Assembly: GCA_009360345.1 (NCBI GenBank)
Contig: SPDP01000008.1
Coordinates: 1 to 64,000, forward strand
DNA from: Alcaligenaceae bacterium SAGV5
Lineage (GTDB): Bacteria; Pseudomonadota; Gammaproteobacteria; Burkholderiales; Burkholderiaceae_B
Direction: 5' to 3'
Length of the DNA: 64,000 nucleotides
Position 1 is the first letter of the stretch. Each line of letters starts with the position of its first letter. Below are positions 35,261 to 44,280 of this stretch, in pieces. A program made the translations under genes and the position numbers. The notes beneath the pieces are model-generated. The model did no database searches. It was not told the origin of the DNA and saw only the letters and a list, made by a program, of their open reading frames with translations.

Positions 35261-36043
35261 ATGAACCAGATCACCCGCATTTCTCTGAACAGCCATCATC
35301 CTGAACATGCGCCGGTCCCCAAGCCGCCGCAGCCGTCCAGGCCGGTGTCGTGGCAGTCTTTCACCCCCGGCCAGGGGTATGTCGAGTTCACCTCTCCCGA
35401 TGCCATCAACAATCAGGCCGGTGTGCGAGAGGGGTTGGGAAACCGCAACCGCAGCCTGGCCCAGCGCCTGGAAGTGCCTGTGCCCATGCTGCCGCAGCGC
35501 TATGTGTCGCCACGGAATGCGCGTTCGGGCAAGACCGGACGCAAGAAAGAAGATGGCAGCGATGGCGCTTTCCTGGCTCCGCTGGAGGATGCGCTGGATC
35601 TTTTGTCCCGCGACGAAGGGGACGGTGGCAAGGAGGCGCTGGAGTCCCATTTGCGGCGCCACTTCGAACCGCTGCAGCAGTACCACGTGCTGTTCGAGGC
35701 GTTCCACGCGCTGGAAAACGAAGACTTGCCGCCTCGCAAGAAGAAGGCCATGCGCCGTACGCTCGACGGCATGATGAGCGAGTTGGTGCAAAAGCATCCG
35801 CACGAACTGCGCAAGGCGCTACAGGAAAGCGACGAGCTGGTGTCCGCGGTCGATGCCATGTCGGAGGACATGCCGACGTCGGTGCGCGATCTGCGATTCC
35901 TGATCGGCGCCAAGGCCAGGGGCAACATGGACACGCCCTTGACGCCCTTGACGATGCTCAAGGCGTTGATCAGGAATTTCGGGGCCGACAAGTGCGTGCA
36001 GGCCATGGGCACGCTGCGCTCTCGCATGATGTCGGGGTTCTGA
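35261..36043 (+). CDS. sctW: T3SS gatekeeper SctW (HrpJ/YopN family)
   Basis: The product is 260 residues. The N-terminal ~60 are Pro/Asn-rich, as expected for a secretion signal and chaperone-binding region. The HrpJ-type helical domain follows (RNRSLAQRLEV, then FLAPLEDALDLLSRDEGDG..LRRHFEPLQQYHVLFEAF..LENEDL). It controls the order of secretion and is the first gene of the main operon. No ribosome-binding site can exist upstream of 35261 in an mRNA starting at the hrp-box; a GTG at 35345 is in frame but poorly supported. The C-terminal TyeA-like part is in a separate downstream gene. Confidence 0.78.
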   Translation: MNQITRISLNSHHPEHAPVPKPPQPSRPVSWQSFTPGQGYVEFTSPDAINNQAGVREGLGNRNRSLAQRLEVPVPMLPQRYVSPRNARSGKTGRKKEDGSDGAFLAPLEDALDLLSRDEGDGGKEALESHLRRHFEPLQQYHVLFEAFHALENEDLPPRKKKAMRRTLDGMMSELVQKHPHELRKALQESDELVSAVDAMSEDMPTSVRDLRFLIGAKARGNMDTPLTPLTMLKALIRNFGADKCVQAMGTLRSRMMSGF

Positions 36044-36067
36044 CGTGGATTTCAGGAGGCGGGCGCC

Positions 36068-36574
36068 GTGAAATCGGACTTGCGCAACAATCCCCTGCGC
36101 AGCATGGGACGCTACTGGTTGACCATGGCCGACAGCTCGGCCTTTACCCTGGTTCGTTCGGCTGTCTGGGCCGCCGAGTCGCTGCGCAATGACCTGGCCG
36201 ACCAGGCTCGACTGGCGACTCGCCAGAGCAGCGCCGAACTCGCGGTCGTGCTGCTGACCGCGGCCGAATCGGGCTGGGGCAAGGGCAAGGCTACTCAATT
36301 GGTGGGGCAGATCGTCGATCTTTCCGGGCCGGCGCAGCACTTGCGCGGCCGCGTCTATCTGCTGGTGCGCGACACCATGGCCAGGTTGCCGCTGGTGCTC
36401 TGGCCGCAGGAAAAACAGGCCGCGCGTCGAGATCTGCTGGAAGAACTGACGCGTCAGCTCAACCAATACCAGATCGAGATGACCGCTCATCCCTCGCGCG
36501 AGGAATTGCGCGAGCGGCTCTGGCGCGAAGCAGTGACCGGCCAGCGCAAGAGCGAAACGCGCCAGCGCGGTTGA
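36068..36574 (+). CDS. TyeA-like T3SS protein
   Basis: The product is 168 residues; the GTG start follows CAGGAGGCGGGC. It is helical and has a TyeA-like C-terminal segment (VGQIVDLSGPAQHLRGRVYLLVRDTMARLPLVLWPQEKQAAR). In Yersinia, TyeA binds the C terminus of YopN and follows it in the operon, as here. It is longer than TyeA (92 residues), with an extra N-terminal helical half. The assignment rests on order and pattern. Confidence 0.55.
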   Translation: MKSDLRNNPLRSMGRYWLTMADSSAFTLVRSAVWAAESLRNDLADQARLATRQSSAELAVVLLTAAESGWGKGKATQLVGQIVDLSGPAQHLRGRVYLLVRDTMARLPLVLWPQEKQAARRDLLEELTRQLNQYQIEMTAHPSREELRERLWREAVTGQRKSETRQRG

Positions 36575-36607
36575 AACGCGCCGGCCCTGTCACGAAAGGA
36601 AGGCACC

Positions 36608-36937
36608 ATGGAAGAACTGGTACTGCGGCTTGCCGGGGAGTGCCGCATGCAGCAGGCGGTGGCGATGAGCACGTTGGAAAGCGGCGTGCAGCTCTTCGCC
36701 TACCCCCTGTCCGAACAGCGGATCCTGCTGGCCCTGGGCGTGGGGCCCGACGCCGCGCTTACCGCGGGGGAACTGCTGTCGCGCCGCGCCGCGCGTCTGC
36801 GGGAAACCGGCGGCTGGCTGCCGTCGATGTTCAATGATGGCAGTCTTTACCTGGTGCGTCGCCTGAGCGCGCAAGAGGAAGAGGGCGGCGACGCATTGGC
36901 ATCGCAGCTCAGGCTGGCGCTGGAGATACTCAATTGA
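36608..36937 (+). CDS. Small T3SS chaperone, SycN-like by position
   Basis: The product is 109 residues; the start follows GAAAGGAAGG. It has the class I chaperone order: N-terminal helix (EELVLRLAGECRM), beta strands (LESGVQLFAYPLSEQRILLALGVG) and C-terminal helix. SycN lies between tyeA and yscX in Yersinia and serves YopN; this gene occupies the same place. Confidence 0.5.
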   Translation: MEELVLRLAGECRMQQAVAMSTLESGVQLFAYPLSEQRILLALGVGPDAALTAGELLSRRAARLRETGGWLPSMFNDGSLYLVRRLSAQEEEGGDALASQLRLALEILN

Positions 36938-37386
36938 CGCCGGGTGTCAGCGGGGATGCGCGCCTGCCGTATCCCGTGGATGTCGGTGACGCGGGGCAGA
37001 TCCACAATGCCGCCGATGCGCTGCCCGCGGCCAGGACCCGATCGACCCTGCTCCCCGCGGAAGAGGCCCTGTCCCTGCCGTCGCCCGCCTTCACGCCCGA
37101 CCCGGCGCTGCAACTGCTGGGTCGCTTGATGGGCGCGCGTCTCTGCACCGACAACCTCGCCTGGCGCGGTAATCCGGTGGCTGTCATGCGCAGCCTGCAG
37201 AAGCGGCTGGTGGAACATGCGTTGAACCTTCCGGAAGATCGCAGGGAACCCGCGATGCGCGCCATCCGCACCGTCGAACTGGCGGTGGCCTGGAGGCTGC
37301 GCTGGCTGCAAATGAAGCGCAGCGATGCGGAAAGTCAACTCATCCAACCACAGCAGGAAGATCATGCGACGTCCCCGATCGAGTGA
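36934..37386 (+). CDS. Putative SctX
   Basis: The product is 150 residues. The TTG start at 36934 overlaps the stop of the preceding chaperone gene. The N-terminal part is Pro-rich and flexible (LLPAEEALSLPSPAFTPDP); helices follow (LQLLGRLMGARL, AMRAIRTVELAVAWRLRWLQM). SctX is an early secreted protein found in the Ysc-like families, lying between the gatekeeper module and sctV with its chaperone SctY. Assigned mainly by position, length and secondary structure. Confidence 0.45.
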   Translation: MTPGVSGDARLPYPVDVGDAGQIHNAADALPAARTRSTLLPAEEALSLPSPAFTPDPALQLLGRLMGARLCTDNLAWRGNPVAVMRSLQKRLVEHALNLPEDRREPAMRAIRTVELAVAWRLRWLQMKRSDAESQLIQPQQEDHATSPIE

Positions 37387-37666
37387 TGCCACGTCTCAGG
37401 AACTGCAACTGGCCATCGGCCTGGTTTGGGGGCATCTCAATGCCTACCAGTACGAACCGGCGTATGACCTGGCCATGGGCTGCCTGCAGCTCTGGCCGGG
37501 GGACTCCTGGCTGCAGCTGATGTGCGACTACGCCGCCGCCGAACTGATGGAGCCGGTCGACGATAAACGGTTGCGCGCGTTGCGCACCACCGAAAACGGG
37601 GCATGGGTGGATCTGGTGCTGCGGCGTCTTCCGCCGCCGGGCATGGGAGGGGCAGGAAAATCATGA
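37364..37666 (+). CDS. Putative SctY (TPR-like chaperone of SctX)
   Basis: The product is 100 residues; the ATG follows CAGGAAG and lies inside the end of the sctX-like gene. It has a helical TPR-like pattern (WGHLNAYQYEPAYDLAMGCL) followed by QLWPGDSWLQLMCDYAAAEL, similar in shape to YscY. The stop overlaps the sctV start (ATGA at 37663-37666). Confidence 0.5.
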   Translation: MRRPRSSDATSQELQLAIGLVWGHLNAYQYEPAYDLAMGCLQLWPGDSWLQLMCDYAAAELMEPVDDKRLRALRTTENGAWVDLVLRRLPPPGMGGAGKS

Positions 37667-39756
37667 AGGCCATGTGGATCGTCCTGCTGCTCAACCGGTT
37701 CGCGGGCCAGTTGGCCAAGCGCGCCGAACTGTTGGCGGCAGCGTTGGTGATCGGCATCGTCTTCATGCTGGTGCTGCCCATGCCGCTGTGGCTGCTGGAC
37801 ATGATGATCGCGTTCAGCTTGAGCGCTTCAGGCCTGATCGTGATCGTGGCCATGTACATGCCCGGGCCGACCGCCTTTTCCACCTTTCCGGCAGTGTTGC
37901 TGCTGACGACGCTGTTCCGGCTTGCCATTTCGGTATCCACCACGCGCCTGATCCTGCTGGAGGCCGAGGCCGGCCATATCGTCGAGACCTTCGGCAACTT
38001 CGTGGTGGGCGGCAACCTGGCGGTGGGCCTGGTGATTTTCCTGATACTGACCGTGGTGCAGTTCATCGTCATCACCAAAGGATCGGAGCGTGTGTCGGAA
38101 GTGTCGGCGCGATTCTCGCTGGATGCGATGCCGGGCAAGCAGATGTCGATCGACAGCGACCTGCGCGCGGGCATCCTGACCGCCGACGAAGCCCGGGCCA
38201 AGCGGGCGCACCTGGGCCAGGAGAGCCAGCTTCACGGGGCCATGGACGGTGCCATGAAATTCGTCAAGGGGGATGCCATCGCCAGCCTGTGCATCACGGC
38301 GATCAACCTTATCGGCGGCATCACCATCGGTATCGTCCAGCGCGGCATGGACGCGGGCGAGGCCATGCACGTCTACTCGATCCTGTCCATCGGCGATGCC
38401 TTGATCGGACAGATTCCGGCGCTCCTGATCGCGCTCGGCGCGGGCATCATCACCACGCGCGTGAACAACGACAACAAGGAGGAAGGCGAAGAGACCAATA
38501 TCGGACGCGACATCGCGGCCGAGCTGTTCGCCGAACCCAAGGCCTTGCTGACCACCGCGGCCATCGTGTTGTTGTTCGGCCTGGTCCCCGGCATGCCGTC
38601 GGCGGTATTCGTGGTGCTGGCGGCCGGGTTGGGCATCGCCGGCGTGACCGGCCTGCTCAAGCCGCTGGCCGATGCCGAGATGCGGCGCGAGGCCGAGGAG
38701 CAGGAAAGAAAGAACGCGCGCATCGTCGATTTGACCAACTTCTCCGCCACGACACCGTTCATCCTGCGTCTGCCGGAATCCTTGCGCAACACGGTCGAGG
38801 CCGAGACGATCCGTACCGCTGTGCGCGTGATGCGCAACGGCATGCTGGAGCGGCGGGGCATTCCCGATATCAAACCCGTGGAACTCGAGTACAGCCAGGC
38901 GATGCCGGCTGACCGGGCGCATTTCCTGATGGCCGAGGTGCCGCTGGTGGACGACGAGATCATGCTCGGCTGGGGGGCCACCCGCGAGTCGTTGGAGCGG
39001 GTGCAGGAGCTGGGTTTCCAGGCGTTCGAGCGCAACATCGCGGGTTCGCGCCGGCGCCGCGTCTGGGTCAAGATGGACGACGAGGCCAGGCTGTCCGAGG
39101 CTGGTATCCAATGCCAGCGCTGGGAAATCGTGTTCGCCGCCGACATAGAGGTCGAGATGCTGCGCAATTGCCAGATGTTCGTCGGCGTCAACGAGGTGAT
39201 CCGCTTCACCATGTGGGCCGAACGCCGCTATCCCGAACTGGGCAAGGAGGTGCTCAAGTCGGTCACCCTGCCGCGCCTGACGGAGGTGGTGCAGCGTCTC
39301 GCGCGCGAAGGCGTCGCGCTGCGCAACGCGCGGCTGCTGCTGGAAACCACGCTGGACTGGGCGCCCAAGGAGCGCGATCCGGACGTGATCGCCGACTACG
39401 TGCGGCTGGCCTTCAAGCGCCAATTGTGTTTCGAGGCCTCGCGCGACGGCTTGATCGAGGTCATCCTGCTGTCGCCGGAGTTGGAGGACATGCTGCGCAA
39501 CGCCATGCGCCAGACCAGCCAGGGCAGCTATCTCGACATCGATTCGGAAGTCGAGCAGACCTTGCTGGACCGCCTGAACGATCTTTGTACCAACGTATGT
39601 ACGCCAATCACCCCGCCGGTCCTGGTGACGGCAGCCGACATCCGACGCTCGGTGCGCAAGTTGATCGAGGAAGAGTTCTTTCCGGTGCCGGTATTCGCCT
39701 TCTCGGAGTTGACCCAGCATGCCAAGGTCAAGCCGGTGGGGATGATCGAGGTCTGA
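37663..39756 (+). CDS. sctV: T3SS export-gate protein SctV
   Basis: The product is 697 residues. Eight or so membrane segments fill about 1-320 (MPLWLLDMMIAFSLSASGL; FPAVLLLTTLFRLAISVSTTRLIL). The cytoplasmic FHIPEP-family domain (about 350-697) forms the nonameric ring that receives chaperone-substrate complexes. The length is normal for the family. The start overlaps the SctY stop. The conserved ARFSLDAMPGKQMSID loop is intact. Confidence 0.97.
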   Translation: MKAMWIVLLLNRFAGQLAKRAELLAAALVIGIVFMLVLPMPLWLLDMMIAFSLSASGLIVIVAMYMPGPTAFSTFPAVLLLTTLFRLAISVSTTRLILLEAEAGHIVETFGNFVVGGNLAVGLVIFLILTVVQFIVITKGSERVSEVSARFSLDAMPGKQMSIDSDLRAGILTADEARAKRAHLGQESQLHGAMDGAMKFVKGDAIASLCITAINLIGGITIGIVQRGMDAGEAMHVYSILSIGDALIGQIPALLIALGAGIITTRVNNDNKEEGEETNIGRDIAAELFAEPKALLTTAAIVLLFGLVPGMPSAVFVVLAAGLGIAGVTGLLKPLADAEMRREAEEQERKNARIVDLTNFSATTPFILRLPESLRNTVEAETIRTAVRVMRNGMLERRGIPDIKPVELEYSQAMPADRAHFLMAEVPLVDDEIMLGWGATRESLERVQELGFQAFERNIAGSRRRRVWVKMDDEARLSEAGIQCQRWEIVFAADIEVEMLRNCQMFVGVNEVIRFTMWAERRYPELGKEVLKSVTLPRLTEVVQRLAREGVALRNARLLLETTLDWAPKERDPDVIADYVRLAFKRQLCFEASRDGLIEVILLSPELEDMLRNAMRQTSQGSYLDIDSEVEQTLLDRLNDLCTNVCTPITPPVLVTAADIRRSVRKLIEEEFFPVPVFAFSELTQHAKVKPVGMIEV

Positions 39757-39770
39757 AGCGCCGGGGCGCG

Positions 39771-39798
39771 GGAACCAAGGGGCTTGGCGGGACATTCA
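39771..39798 (+). promoter_or_regulatory. Weak hrp-box-like sequence
   Basis: GGAACC-N15-ACATTCA has two mismatches in the second element. It lies about 70 bases before the proline-rich gene and could give extra transcription inside the operon. Confidence 0.35.
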
Positions 39799-39868
39799 TG
39801 GAATAGACGACACAGAGGCGGCTTGTGCCAAACCGCCGCCGGTCCGGGCCCTTTGCAAGGACGACATC

Positions 39869-40819
39869 ATGCCCATCGACAACCGCTACAACATGCCACC
39901 CACCGGGAGCCAGGGTTACGGCTTCGGCGGCCCTGCCCACCAGCAGGGCGCCCCTTACGTCTCCCAGCCGCCGCGAAACCCCTTCGGATGGGCTGAACGC
40001 CTGATGGTCAAAGTCGATGACTATGTCACCGGCAAGGCGGAACAGAAAGTGGACTATTTCACCAGCATGAATGCCTACCTGGCAGGACGCAGGCAGCACA
40101 TGGACAGCCAGGCCGGGCCGTACTCCCGACCCTCTTCCCCTCATGGCTATCCCGCCTACCCCGCCGCCCAAGGCATGCCCCCGCATGCCCCCGCGATGGG
40201 AGGGCCGGAAGATCCGATGGTACAGGAGCTCCGGCAGATGTTCGGCCACATCTTGACCCGATTCGCCGATTTCGAGCGGTCCGTGGACCAACGTCTTTCC
40301 GCAATGGAGGCAAGAATCGACCGCTTCGTGCCGGCCATGCCGGGAGCGAGGCCCCAGGCGGAAGACGCCGTGCGCCATTCTCCACCGCCGCGGATACGAA
40401 GGAAGGACGTGGCGACAGGGGACAGGAGCCCCGCGTCGGGAATGAGGCCCTCCGCTCCGCCGCCGCTTCCGCCCCGGCCGGACGGGTCTTCGCAAACGCA
40501 AGCCGCCGACCCTCGGGAACAGCGCGCCGAATGGGACCGTAGAAGCATGGACACGTCGGTCTCGGAGCACGATACCGACGATGGCCGCTTCAGCGACGAG
40601 GGTCCCTCGTTCTCGCGCCGCCGGCGGCCTCCTCCTCCCCCACCCAGGCAGGCTTTTCCGCAGGCCGCCGGAAACACACCGGGACTGGCTGCCGGCACCA
40701 GCGATCACGTGCGGAACCAATACGCGGCGGATTTTTCCGGCGAGCTGCGCGCCAACGTCCAGGCCGAGACGCAGACCAAGGACGATGGGCGCCGGCACGC
40801 CTTGAGATTGACCCATTGA
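39869..40819 (+). CDS. Proline-rich protein inside the T3SS core, candidate substrate
   Basis: The product is 316 residues, with no signal peptide or membrane segment. It is Pro/Gly/Tyr/His-rich at the N terminus (about 1-110). A helix at about 110-150 (MVQELRQMFGHILTRFADFE) is followed by a long Pro/Arg/Ser-rich disordered stretch with a polyproline tract (RRRRPPPPPPR, about 252-262). Such composition is common in T3SS effectors and in cytoskeleton-binding proteins. It lies between sctV and sctD, where Hrp1 systems have no such gene, and is followed by the WDPL protein. No family is recognised. Confidence 0.55.
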   Translation: MPIDNRYNMPPTGSQGYGFGGPAHQQGAPYVSQPPRNPFGWAERLMVKVDDYVTGKAEQKVDYFTSMNAYLAGRRQHMDSQAGPYSRPSSPHGYPAYPAAQGMPPHAPAMGGPEDPMVQELRQMFGHILTRFADFERSVDQRLSAMEARIDRFVPAMPGARPQAEDAVRHSPPPRIRRKDVATGDRSPASGMRPSAPPPLPPRPDGSSQTQAADPREQRAEWDRRSMDTSVSEHDTDDGRFSDEGPSFSRRRRPPPPPPRQAFPQAAGNTPGLAAGTSDHVRNQYAADFSGELRANVQAETQTKDDGRRHALRLTH

Positions 40820-40846
40820 ACCGGCGCGCCAGGCGCGAAGAAGGAC

Positions 40847-40879
40847 GAATGCGGCATGGACAGTGGACTGGCCGCATTC
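40847..40879 (+). terminator. Weak hairpin between proline-rich gene and WDPL gene
   Basis: A 9-bp stem (GAATGCGGC / GCCGCATTC) with a 15-base loop is followed by TTGT. It could reduce, but probably does not stop, transcription into the next gene. Confidence 0.4.
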
Positions 40880-40914
40880 TTGTATGCATGACGCAGTGAC
40901 ATCGGAGCGTAGCC

Positions 40915-41349
40915 ATGAACCTACCGGAAAAGAAAGCGGCCTTGCCGCGCAAGGTGATGTCGATGACGCATGAGCGGGCGCTGGAGATCATCGAGCGTGC
41001 GCAGCGGGATAAATATCTCGCGCGAGAGGTGGATGAACTGCGTGAGAAGTGCGGCCAGTTCATTGGCGACCTGATGCACGAGGTTGGCCAGGAAATCGCG
41101 GCGAAGGAGCGCAAGATTCCCGTCCTGCTGCGCAACCGGGAGGAGTCCGCCATTTCGCTGCGCAGCGCCGCCGCGCACCGCGAGCAGCGCGCTCGCGAAC
41201 GGCGCGAGCTGGCCGAGGCGGTGGTGATGGGAGCGTTGTTCAACAGCGGCAATCCGGATTGGGATCCGCTGGATCCGGCTACGTACGAAACCGACCGCGG
41301 CGGGTTGCTGATGGCCTTGCTGAAAACCACCAGGAAATGGGTGGAATAG
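40915..41349 (+). CDS. WDPL-family protein, copy 1
   Basis: The product is 144 residues, strongly helical and charged, with a C-terminal motif NPDWDPLDPATYETDRGGLL. The same motif, with a matching helical region (HERALEIIERAQ.. against HRALEALRQRS..), is in the protein at 58769-59155, so the two are paralogues. Each lies directly after a large proline-rich candidate substrate. That suggests a chaperone or co-secreted partner role (inference). The start follows GGAGCG. No known family is recognised. Confidence 0.6.
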   Translation: MNLPEKKAALPRKVMSMTHERALEIIERAQRDKYLAREVDELREKCGQFIGDLMHEVGQEIAAKERKIPVLLRNREESAISLRSAAAHREQRARERRELAEAVVMGALFNSGNPDWDPLDPATYETDRGGLLMALLKTTRKWVE

Positions 41350-41375
41350 GGCCTGCCGTCGATGAAGGAGCAATC

Positions 41376-42377
41376 ATGCAGGAACTGCGAATACTGAGCG
41401 GATACCATCGCGGCGCCACTTTGCCGCTGGACGAGGGCGCGACCCTGGCCATCGGGGCTGAGGAAGATGCCGACGTGGTGCTGGCCGATCCCGGGATCGC
41501 GGGGCGCCATGCGCGCTTGTCTTGCGATGTGGGAGCCTGGATGCTGGAGCCGGCCGATGGCGAGGTGCGGGGCCAGGACAGCAATATCGCTCGGGATCGG
41601 GTGCTCCTGGCTGACGGGGCATTCGCCCGTGTGGGTGCCATCTGGCTGGCGATATGCGACAGCGACGCGCCCTGGCAGGATCCCCCCGCCGAGCCCGTCG
41701 ATGGGCCGTCGCAGGAGGCCGATCGGAATGCGACTGGCCCGGACGAGGAGCCGGCGGAGGGGGGAGCCGCAACAAACATGCAGGCGCAGCCCGCGGAGTC
41801 AGCCGCTACCGAGGTGGCTCCGCCGGTCCGCCCTTCACGCGGATTGCGCGTGGTGCTGATTCCTGTGACCGCCATGGCAGTGCTGTCGGCAGCGGCCGCC
41901 TACGCCTTGACCGGCCATCCGGCCGCAGATGGCGAAACGGCCGTGCGCGAGGCGGCCGAGGCGGGTCGCCTTGTGGCCATGCCGCGTCGGCTGCCGCCCG
42001 ACGAGTTGCAGGCCGCCCTGCGCAAGCGTCTGGCGGAGATCGACTTGTTGTCCCGCCTCGCGATCGACCTGCGGGACCAGGAGTGGACGATACGCGGCGC
42101 CTTGAGCGACGACGACGCCGAGCGCCTGCAGCGCGCGCTGCGCGCGTTCTCCGACAGATATGTGGTCGATTTTCCGGTTCATGTGAAGATAGGGAGCGCC
42201 GAGGCCATGCTGCCTTTCCGGATTGTCCAGGTGATCGCCGGCGACGATCCCAGCATCGTCATCGACGACGGCCGGCGTTTGTACGTGGGAGATGAGTACC
42301 GCGGGGTGCGGCTGGCGGCGATGGCTGGCAACCAGCTCAAATTCACGGGCAAGCAGACGCTGAACGTCGCATGGTGA
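41376..42377 (+). CDS. sctD: T3SS inner-membrane ring protein SctD
   Basis: The product is 333 residues. A cytoplasmic FHA-like domain (about 1-95: ELRILSGYHRGATLPL, IAGRHARLSCD) is followed by an acidic linker and one membrane segment (about 158-178, LRVVLIPVTAMAVLSAAAAYAL). Periplasmic ring-building domains follow. The order and size fit HrpQ/YscD. The ATG at 41376 has GAAGGAG upstream. Confidence 0.85.
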   Translation: MQELRILSGYHRGATLPLDEGATLAIGAEEDADVVLADPGIAGRHARLSCDVGAWMLEPADGEVRGQDSNIARDRVLLADGAFARVGAIWLAICDSDAPWQDPPAEPVDGPSQEADRNATGPDEEPAEGGAATNMQAQPAESAATEVAPPVRPSRGLRVVLIPVTAMAVLSAAAAYALTGHPAADGETAVREAAEAGRLVAMPRRLPPDELQAALRKRLAEIDLLSRLAIDLRDQEWTIRGALSDDDAERLQRALRAFSDRYVVDFPVHVKIGSAEAMLPFRIVQVIAGDDPSIVIDDGRRLYVGDEYRGVRLAAMAGNQLKFTGKQTLNVAW

Positions 42378-43765
42378 CGAGCGCGTCGATGCCTGCCACG
42401 GACTTCGGGCAATCGCTGGAACAGCGCCTGGGGCAAGCGCGTGTTCGCCTGGAGAATGCCGCGGCCGGACTGCCGCCGCGTCCCGGTTTTACGAGCGAGG
42501 GTCGGGTGGCACAGGTGCTGGGCACGTTGGTCGAGGCCCATATGCCGCCGGTGCGCATAGGCGAACTGTGCACGCTGCGTAATCCCGACGACCCGGGCAG
42601 GGACATGCTGGCCGAAGTGGTGGGCTTTACCGATAAGGCCGCCATCCTGTCGGCCTTGAGTCCGCTGGAGGGGGTTTCCACCCGCACGGCCATCGAGCCG
42701 CTTCGGCGTGCCCATTCCATCGAGGTGGGCGACCACCTGTTCGGTTGTGTGCTGGATGGTTTCGGACGCGGGATGTTCCGGGCGCCGGCGGCGCGCGGGA
42801 ATGCCGCCACCTGGCGCGGGATGTCTCCGGTCATGCGCGATGCCCCGGTGGCCACCGACCGTCCGCGCATCGCCACGCCGCTGGCCACTGGTGTGCGCGC
42901 CATCGACGGCCTGCTGACGATGGGCGTGGGCCAGCGCATCGGGGTGTTCGCCGGGCCCGGCTGCGGCAAGACCACGCTGATGGCTGCCATCGCGCGCGGA
43001 TGCGAGGCCGACGCCATCGTGTTCGGCCTGATCGGCGAACGTGGACGCGAGCTCAACGAGTTCCTCCAGCACGAGCTGGACGATGAACTGATCCGCAAGA
43101 CCGTGGTGGTATGCGCCACATCCGACCGCACATCGATGGAGCGTTCGCGCGCGGCTTTTACCGCCACTGCCATCGCCGAAGCTTTCCGCGACCGCGGCAA
43201 GCGGGTGCTGCTGCTGATCGATTCGCTGACCCGGTTCGCCCGCGCTCAGCGCGAGATCGGCCTGGCCGCCGGCGAGCCACCGGCGCGCGGCGGTTTTACC
43301 CCCTCGGTCTACACCATGCTGCCGCGCCTGATCGAGCGCGCCGGCGGCACCCCGGAGGGATCGATTACCGCCATGTACACCGTGCTGGTGGATGGCGAGT
43401 CGACCTCTGACCCCATCGGCGATGAAGCCAAGTCGCTGCTGGACGGACACATCCTGTTGACGCGCAAGCTGGCCGAGCAAGGTCACTATCCGGCCATCGA
43501 CGTGCTGGCCAGCATCAGCCGGGTCATGAGCAACGTGACCACGCGCGAGCACCGCCAGGCGGCGTCGCATTTTCGCGAGTTGATGGCGCGCTACCAGGAA
43601 ATGGAGTTGTTGATACGCCTGGGCGAATACAAATCGGGCGCCGATCCGGTCGCCGACCGCGCCATGCAACTGCGCCCCGAGCAGTTGGCCTTCCTGCGCC
43701 AGGATACGACCACGGGATCTGCCTATGACGAAACCATCGACAAGTTGATGGGGATGCAGGGATGA
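42371..43765 (+). CDS. sctN: T3SS ATPase SctN
   Basis: The product is 464 residues. Walker A GPGCGKTT lies at about 195-202, Walker B (VLLLIDSLTRFARAQREIGLA) at about 278-298, and the FliI/YscN motif GERGRE is present. It is the hexameric ATPase that strips chaperones from substrates at the export gate. Its start overlaps the sctD stop. Confidence 0.96.
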   Translation: MVTSASMPATDFGQSLEQRLGQARVRLENAAAGLPPRPGFTSEGRVAQVLGTLVEAHMPPVRIGELCTLRNPDDPGRDMLAEVVGFTDKAAILSALSPLEGVSTRTAIEPLRRAHSIEVGDHLFGCVLDGFGRGMFRAPAARGNAATWRGMSPVMRDAPVATDRPRIATPLATGVRAIDGLLTMGVGQRIGVFAGPGCGKTTLMAAIARGCEADAIVFGLIGERGRELNEFLQHELDDELIRKTVVVCATSDRTSMERSRAAFTATAIAEAFRDRGKRVLLLIDSLTRFARAQREIGLAAGEPPARGGFTPSVYTMLPRLIERAGGTPEGSITAMYTVLVDGESTSDPIGDEAKSLLDGHILLTRKLAEQGHYPAIDVLASISRVMSNVTTREHRQAASHFRELMARYQEMELLIRLGEYKSGADPVADRAMQLRPEQLAFLRQDTTTGSAYDETIDKLMGMQG

Positions 43766-44277
43766 CCGCGCGTGCGGATGCCGGCCTGGGGCGACACGGG
43801 CGGCGCGGTGCGCGGCGCGAGGTCGCGGATCTACCCGAGCCCCGCGCGCCCGACCGCCGGCTGGACCAGTTGCTGCATGTGCGCAAGCAGCGCCTGGGGC
43901 GGCTGGAGCGCGAGCGCAACGAGGCGCGCCAGGCGTGGCGAGAACAGCGGCACGGCCAGCGCGCGCTCAAGCAGCGTTGGCGTGATGCCCGTGAGCAGGC
44001 GCAGGCGCAATGGATGGCGGCACGCGCGGCATTCTCCGGGATGAGCATCACCAGCGGCGAGTTCCGCAAGGCCAGGGCGGTCTACGAGCGGATGAAGAAA
44101 GAAGCCAGTCAACTGCGTGTCGATTGCCAGCAGGCGCTGCAGGCCTGCCGTGCCGCCGGTACCGATTTTTTCGAGGCCAGGCGGCGGGTGATGCAGGCCG
44201 ATCGCCAGCAGGAAAAACTCGGCGTGCTGCGCGATGAACTGCGCGCGGCCGAGGCCGCCCGCAACGTCGAAGCTTGA
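43762..44277 (+). CDS. sctO: T3SS central stalk protein SctO
   Basis: The product is 171 residues, almost entirely coiled coil, Arg/Glu/Gln-rich (about 30-165, LDQLLHVRKQRLGRLERERN). It fits SctO (YscO/HrpO), which links the ATPase to the export gate. It lies directly after sctN with an ATGA overlap. Confidence 0.85.
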   Translation: MTARADAGLGRHGRRGARREVADLPEPRAPDRRLDQLLHVRKQRLGRLERERNEARQAWREQRHGQRALKQRWRDAREQAQAQWMAARAAFSGMSITSGEFRKARAVYERMKKEASQLRVDCQQALQACRAAGTDFFEARRRVMQADRQQEKLGVLRDELRAAEAARNVEA

Positions 44278-44280
44278 CCC

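Noticed and set aside
37236..37270. GGAACC inside the sctX-like gene as an internal hrp-box
   Set aside because: The downstream element CGCACCG lacks the final A and does not match; it is most likely coding sequence only.
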